From an uncultured Rhodospirillaceae bacterium (GTDB taxonomy: Bacteria; Pseudomonadota; Alphaproteobacteria; Rhodospirillales; Magnetospirillaceae): a stretch of DNA of 18,855 bases. Positions 16,458-18,855 of this stretch are shown here, one piece after another. The notes under the pieces are model-generated. The model searched no databases and was not told where the DNA came from. It was given only the letters and a program-made list of their open reading frames with translations. Every line of letters begins with the position of its first letter. The stretch's first letter is position 1. Where the stretch lies: NCBI GenBank assembly GCA_937887565.1, contig CALABS010000055.1, positions 1-18,855 of the forward strand. The letters are read 5' to 3'. The translations under genes were made by a program, and so were the position numbers.

Positions 16458-16506
16458 GGAAGGCCCCCGAGGGGACCTTCCGGTCATCCTCCCCCGAGGG
16501 GGAGGA
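16458..16506 (-). repeat. Two tandem GC hairpins with a shared core after rplA
   Basis: The first hairpin starts 7 nt after the rplA stop and pairs TCCTCCCC with GGGGAGGA around CTCG (16487-16506). The second pairs GGAAGG-T-CCC with GGG-G-CCTTCC around CTCG (16458-16481). Both contain the direct repeat CCCCCGAGGGG (plus strand). Neither is followed by a T tract. They could partially separate rplKA from rplJL, protect the 3' end of the rplKA message, or be part of the L10 leader. Confidence 0.55.
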
Positions 16507-16513
16507 AACTCGA

Positions 16514-17206
16514 TCAGCCGATGGAAGCCAGATCCAGCTTCACACCGGGGCCCATGGTGGACGACAGCGACACCTTCTTGACGTAGGTGCCCTTGGCGCC
16601 CTGGGGCTTGGCCTTGTTGATGGCGTCGACGAAGGCCTTGACGTTCTCGACCAGCTTGGCCTCGTCGAACGACGCCTTGCCGATGCCGGCATGCACGATG
16701 CCGGCCTTCTCGACGCGGAACTGCACCTGGCCGGCCTTGGCGGCGCGCACCGCCTCGGTCACGTTGGGGGTGACGGTGCCCAGCTTGGGGTTCGGCATCA
16801 GGCCGCGCGGGCCCAGCACCTTGCCCAGCTTGCCGACCACGCCCATCATGTCGGGGGTGGCGATGACACGGTCGAAGTCCATGCGGCCGTTCTGGATCTC
16901 GGCGGCCAGATCGTCGTCGCCGACCACGTCGGCGCCGGCGGCGCGGGCGGCCTCGGCCTTGTCGGCCTTGGCGAACACCGCCACGCGCACGGTCTTGCCG
17001 GTGCCGTGGGGCAGCTCGACCACGCCGCGCACCATCTGGTCGGCGTGGCGGGGATCGACGCCCAGGTTCATGGCGATCTCGACGGTCTCGTCGAACTTGG
17101 CGCCGGCGCGCGACTTGATGGCCTTCACGGCCTCATCGAGCGCGTAGAACTTGTTGCGGTCGATGTCCGCGTAGGCGTTCTTGAGACGCTTTCCGATGTG
17201 AGCCAT
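16514..17206 (-). CDS. rplA: 50S ribosomal protein L1
   Basis: L1 forms the mobile stalk at the ribosomal E site and helps release deacylated tRNA; in many bacteria it also represses its own rplKA operon. The 230-residue product has the family length and start (MAHIGKRLKNA). The L1 signature GKLGKVLGPRGLMPNPKLGT spans about 125-144. The ATG is at 17204-17206, only 4 nt after the rplK stop. Its Shine-Dalgarno GGAG overlaps the end of rplK, so the two genes are very likely translationally coupled. No oddity was seen. Confidence 0.98.
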   Translation of the reverse strand: MAHIGKRLKNAYADIDRNKFYALDEAVKAIKSRAGAKFDETVEIAMNLGVDPRHADQMVRGVVELPHGTGKTVRVAVFAKADKAEAARAAGADVVGDDDLAAEIQNGRMDFDRVIATPDMMGVVGKLGKVLGPRGLMPNPKLGTVTPNVTEAVRAAKAGQVQFRVEKAGIVHAGIGKASFDEAKLVENVKAFVDAINKAKPQGAKGTYVKKVSLSSTMGPGVKLDLASIG

Positions 17207-17210
17207 TGCC

Positions 17211-17639
17211 TTACTCCACCACCTTGAGGCCCATGGAGCGGGCCGAACCGACGATCATGCTGGCCGCGGCGTCAACGTCGTTGGCGTTGAGGTCGACCAT
17301 CTTCTTCTCGGCGATCTCGCGGATCTGCCCCATGGTCACCTGACCGGCGGTCGCCTTGCCGGGGGTCTGCGAGCCCTTCTGAAGGCCAGCGGCCTTCTTC
17401 AGGAAATAGCTGACCGGCGGGGTCTTGGTGACGAACGAGAAGGTGCGATCCGAATAGGCGGTGATCACCACCGGGATCGGCATGCCGGCTTCCATCTGCT
17501 GGGTCTGGGCGTTGAACGCCTTGCAGAACTCCATGATGTTCAGGCCGCGCTGGCCCAGGGCGGGACCGATCGGCGGCGACGGATTCGCCTTGCCGGCCGG
17601 GACCTGGAGCTTGATGTAGCCAATGACTTTCTTTGCCAT
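17211..17639 (-). CDS. rplK: 50S ribosomal protein L11
   Basis: L11 binds the GTPase-associated region of 23S rRNA and is needed for RelA activation and the response to thiopeptide antibiotics. The 142-residue product has exactly the usual length. It shows the proline-rich N-terminal segment ANPSPPIGPALGQRGLNI (about 19-36) and the RNA-binding C-terminal domain ending SARSMGLKVVE. The frame is open upstream to 17660. I chose the ATG at 17637-17639 because it gives MAKKVIGYIKLQVPAG, the family start, and has AGAGGA upstream. It is first of the rplK-rplA pair, 152 nt after nusG across a spacer with three hairpins. Confidence 0.98.
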   Translation of the reverse strand: MAKKVIGYIKLQVPAGKANPSPPIGPALGQRGLNIMEFCKAFNAQTQQMEAGMPIPVVITAYSDRTFSFVTKTPPVSYFLKKAAGLQKGSQTPGKATAGQVTMGQIREIAEKKMVDLNANDVDAAASMIVGSARSMGLKVVE

Positions 17640-17669
17640 CTTCCAGTCCTCTGTCTTCACAACAGGGTT

Positions 17670-17699
17670 GGCGGTGCGGCCAGTGGCTGGCCTTCCGCC
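17670..17699 (-). promoter_or_regulatory. Hairpin in the rplK leader
   Basis: GGCGG pairs with CCGCC and GGCCA with TGGCC around a 5-nt loop, with an AA/GCA internal loop between the two 5-bp stems. It lies about 30 nt before the rplK start codon. L1 represses rplKA in E. coli by binding the rplK leader; I could not match this stem to the L1 site, so that role is only possible. Confidence 0.4.
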
Positions 17700-17709
17700 G
17701 GTACGCCCC

Positions 17710-17728
17710 CGCGGGCACCATGCCCGCG
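17710..17728 (-). promoter_or_regulatory. Perfect 8-bp hairpin in the nusG-rplK spacer
   Basis: CGCGGGCA and TGCCCGCG pair perfectly around a 3-nt loop (TGG on the minus strand). No T tract follows. It is the second of three stems between nusG and rplK. Confidence 0.5.
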
Positions 17729-17736
17729 CGGCAATG

Positions 17737-17773
17737 AAAACGGGAACGCGGCCGGACCCTCACGATCCGGCCG
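17737..17773 (-). terminator. Possible weak terminator after nusG
   Basis: CGGCCGGA (17766-17773) and TCCGGCCG (17749-17756) form a perfect 8-bp stem with a 9-nt loop on the minus strand, starting 18 nt after the nusG stop codon. The only T run (TTTT, 17737-17740) begins 8 nt after the stem, further away than in a good intrinsic terminator. Partial termination or mRNA end protection is plausible; read-through into rplK is expected because I see no clear promoter before rplK. Confidence 0.4.
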
Positions 17774-17791
17774 ACGGTCCCGACAGCCTCG

Positions 17792-18325
17792 TCAGATCTT
17801 CTCGACCTGCGAGTATTCCAGCTCCACCGGGGTCGAGCGGCCGAAGATCGACACCGCCACCTTGAGGCGGGCTCGCTCCTCGTCGACTTCCTCGACCATA
17901 CCGTTGAACGAGGTGAAGGGGCCGTCCGAGACCCGCACCTGCTCGCCGACCTCGAAGGTGACGGAGGGCTTGGGGCGCTCGACGCCTTCCTGCACCTGCT
18001 TGATGATCCGCTCGGCCTCGCCCTCGGTGATGGGCACCGGACGGCCCTTGCCGCCCAGGAAGCCGGTCACCTTGGGGGTGTTCTTGACCAGGTGCCAGGT
18101 GTCGTCGGTGAGCACCATCTTCACCAACACGTAGCCCGGAAAGAACTTGCGCTCCGCGTTGACCTTCGAGCCGCGCCGGACCTCGACCACCTCCTCGGTG
18201 GGCACCAGCACCTGCTCGATCAGCTCGGCCATGCCCTTCTGCTCGGCCTGCTCGCGGATCGACTGGGAAACCTTCTTCTCGAAGCCGGAATAGACGTGGA
18301 TCACGTACCAACGGGCGGCGGCCAT
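17792..18325 (-). CDS. nusG: Transcription termination/antitermination factor NusG
   Basis: NusG binds the clamp of RNA polymerase, suppresses pausing, and links it to Rho or to the ribosome. The 177-residue product has the normal length. The NGN domain starts at once (RWYVIHVYSGFEKKV, 5-19) and contains FFPGYVLVKM (61-70). The KOW domain begins near 125 (EVGEQVRVSDGPFTSFNG) and ends with FGRSTPVELEYSQVEKI. The frame is open upstream to 18403, but that extension lies inside secE. The ATG at 18323-18325 has GGGAG six nt upstream and is one base after the secE stop (TGA-T-ATG). Coupled translation of secE and nusG is therefore likely. Confidence 0.98.
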   Translation of the reverse strand: MAAARWYVIHVYSGFEKKVSQSIREQAEQKGMAELIEQVLVPTEEVVEVRRGSKVNAERKFFPGYVLVKMVLTDDTWHLVKNTPKVTGFLGGKGRPVPITEGEAERIIKQVQEGVERPKPSVTFEVGEQVRVSDGPFTSFNGMVEEVDEERARLKVAVSIFGRSTPVELEYSQVEKI

Positions 18326-18326
18326 A

Positions 18327-18524
18327 TCACGCTCCCAGTCCGAACACGAGCTTGACGGCCCAGGCGAAGACCTGGTCGACGACCATGAAGAAGAGGGCGG
18401 CAAGCACCACCATCACGAACACCATGCCGGTGGACAGGGTGGTCTCGCGCCGGCTGGGCCAAGTGACCTTGGCGACTTCCTGGCGGACCTGCTTGACGAA
18501 CTGACCTGGAGACGTCTTTGCCAT
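18327..18524 (-). CDS. secE: Preprotein translocase subunit SecE
   Basis: SecE is the small clamp subunit of the SecYEG channel in the inner membrane. The 65-residue product is the single-helix form common in alphaproteobacteria. It has the conserved cytoplasmic amphipathic motif EVAKVTWPSRRET (16-28) and one transmembrane segment (about 33-57). The frame stays open upstream to 18608, but that would run into the tRNA-Trp gene. The ATG at 18522-18524 gives the family start MAKTSPGQF. Its ribosome binding site (AAAGAG) is weak and close to the start codon. It lies 54 nt after tRNA-Trp and 1 nt before nusG, the conserved trnW-secE-nusG order. Confidence 0.97.
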   Translation of the reverse strand: MAKTSPGQFVKQVRQEVAKVTWPSRRETTLSTGMVFVMVVLAALFFMVVDQVFAWAVKLVFGLGA

Positions 18525-18578
18525 AATCTCTTTAACTGTCTGCGCGCCCCGGAAGGCGCCAACCAATGAACCGCGGCA

Positions 18579-18654
18579 TGGCAGGAGTGGAGGGGCTCGA
18601 ACCCCCAACCCCCGGTTTTGGAGACCGGTGCTCTACCAGTTGAGCTACACTCCT
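18579..18654 (-). tRNA. trnW: tRNA-Trp (anticodon CCA)
   Basis: A complete 76-nt cloverleaf on the minus strand. The 7-bp acceptor stem AGGAGTG / CACTCCT is followed by discriminator G and an encoded CCA tail (18579-18581). The D arm is GCTC-...-GAGC, and the anticodon stem CCGGT / ACCGG holds the loop CTCCAAA with anticodon CCA at 18619-18621. The T arm has TTCGAGC in the loop. It sits between the tuf terminator/promoter and secE, so tRNA-Trp would be cut from the 5' end of the secE-nusG transcript. Confidence 0.97.
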
Positions 18655-18668
18655 CCAGACCGCGAACC

Positions 18669-18715
18669 GCCCCTTTCGCAAGGGGCCGACTGTACGGTCG
18701 GCGCGGCGGAGCCGC
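18669..18715 (-). promoter_or_regulatory. Three consecutive hairpins between the promoter and tRNA-Trp
   Basis: In transcript order: GCGGC-TCC-GCCGC (18703-18715), GCCGAC-CGTACA-GTCGGC (18685-18702), and GCCCCTT-GCGA-AAGGGGC (18669-18686), the last with a GNRA tetraloop. The second and third share two bases, so only shortened forms can coexist. They fill nearly the whole leader from the expected start site to the tRNA. None is followed by a T tract. They may guide 5' processing of the tRNA or protect the transcript. Confidence 0.5.
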
Positions 18716-18717
18716 AC

Positions 18718-18746
18718 CTTATACAGCTACTCGGATGGTTTCGCAA
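18718..18746 (-). promoter_or_regulatory. Sigma70-type promoter for trnW-secE-nusG
   Basis: On the minus strand the -35 box TTGCGA (18741-18746; 4 of 6) and the -10 box TATAAG (18718-18723; 5 of 6) are exactly 17 nt apart. Transcription would start near 18711, about 57 nt before the tRNA. It lies directly after the tuf terminator-like hairpin, which supports a new transcription unit starting here. Confidence 0.75.
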
Positions 18747-18755
18747 CAACATCGC

Positions 18756-18786
18756 GGCGCCGGGGGACACGGGGTCCACCGGCGCC
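18756..18786 (-). terminator. Terminator-like hairpin after tuf
   Basis: GGCGCCGG and CCGGCGCC (8 bp, perfect) enclose a T-C mismatch and a 4-bp GGAC / GTCC stem with a 5-nt loop. It starts 15 nt after the tuf stop codon. No T tract follows, so it may act with Rho or as a 3' end stabiliser rather than as a classical intrinsic terminator. Confidence 0.55.
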
Positions 18787-18801
18787 GGACGCGGTCGGAA
18801 A

Positions 18802-18855
18802 CTACTCGATGATCTTGGCGACGACGCCGGCGCCGCGCGTGCGAAGCACGCCGTC
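18802..18855 (-). CDS. tuf: Elongation factor Tu, C-terminal fragment (cut by window edge)
   Basis: The last 17 codons of a second tuf copy, reading DGVLRTRGAGVVAKIIE then TAG. The end GAGVVAKIIE is the typical alphaproteobacterial EF-Tu C-terminus. The seven residues before it differ from the nearly invariant REGGRTV of EF-Tu domain III: only R and T are kept. Gene order (tuf directly before trnW-secE) supports the identity. The mismatch could be true divergence, a damaged copy, or an error at the end of an assembled contig, since both window edges fall inside tuf. Identity is likely; integrity is uncertain. Confidence 0.75.
   Translation of the reverse strand, partial: DGVLRTRGAGVVAKIIE

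Noticed and set aside
18326..18403. Longer nusG start at 18403
   Set aside because: It overlaps the secE coding region and adds a Ser/Pro-rich stretch; the start at 18325 matches the family and has GGGAG upstream.
18525..18608. Longer secE start at 18608
   Set aside because: It would run through part of the tRNA-Trp gene, and the added residues are not SecE-like.

Overview
The window is a ribosomal-protein/RNA-polymerase supercluster from a high-GC alphaproteobacterium. The gene order tuf-trnW-secE-nusG-rplK-rplA-rplJ-rplL-rpoB-rpoC-...-rpsL-rpsG-fusA-tuf and the RpoB/RpoC sequence style suggest Rhodospirillales (Magnetospirillum/Phaeospirillum-like). The genus is inference only. Almost everything is transcribed from the minus strand, so the cluster reads from the right edge to the left edge.

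Right to left: the 3' end of a tuf gene (18802-18855) ends at a GC-rich hairpin. A sigma70-like promoter follows (-35 at 18741-18746, -10 at 18718-18723) and drives tRNA-Trp(CCA), secE and nusG. After a 152-nt spacer rich in hairpins come rplK and rplA, then a 308-nt spacer holding an L10-leader-like autoregulatory RNA, then rplJ, rplL, rpoB and rpoC. The spacers rplL-rpoB (236 nt) and rpoB-rpoC (128 nt) are filled with long stable hairpins. A strong intrinsic terminator (6166-6197) closes the rpoBC unit.

Between rpoC and the str operon sits a two-gene module that is not part of the translation/transcription machinery. It holds a membrane sensor histidine kinase (minus strand) and a lytic-transglycosylase-fold protein without a visible signal peptide (plus strand). 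Their stop codons abut with no base between them. A divergent intergenic region (3059-3358) then carries a good promoter and a terminator-like leader hairpin for the str operon rpsL-rpsG-fusA-tuf, which runs off the left edge 55 nt into tuf.

How the genes work together: secE supplies the translocon. NusG binds RNA polymerase (RpoB/RpoC). L11, L1, L10 and L7/L12 build the factor-binding region of the 50S subunit. S12, S7, EF-G and EF-Tu form the decoding and elongation side. Drug-target residues visible in RpoB (rifampicin) and S12 (streptomycin) are of the sensitive type.

The most notable deviations are a ~93-105 residue insertion in RpoC, the structured intergenic RNAs around rpoB, the inserted kinase/transglycosylase module, and an off-consensus tail on the right-hand tuf fragment. 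I saw no CRISPR array, insertion sequence, phage gene or defence system.
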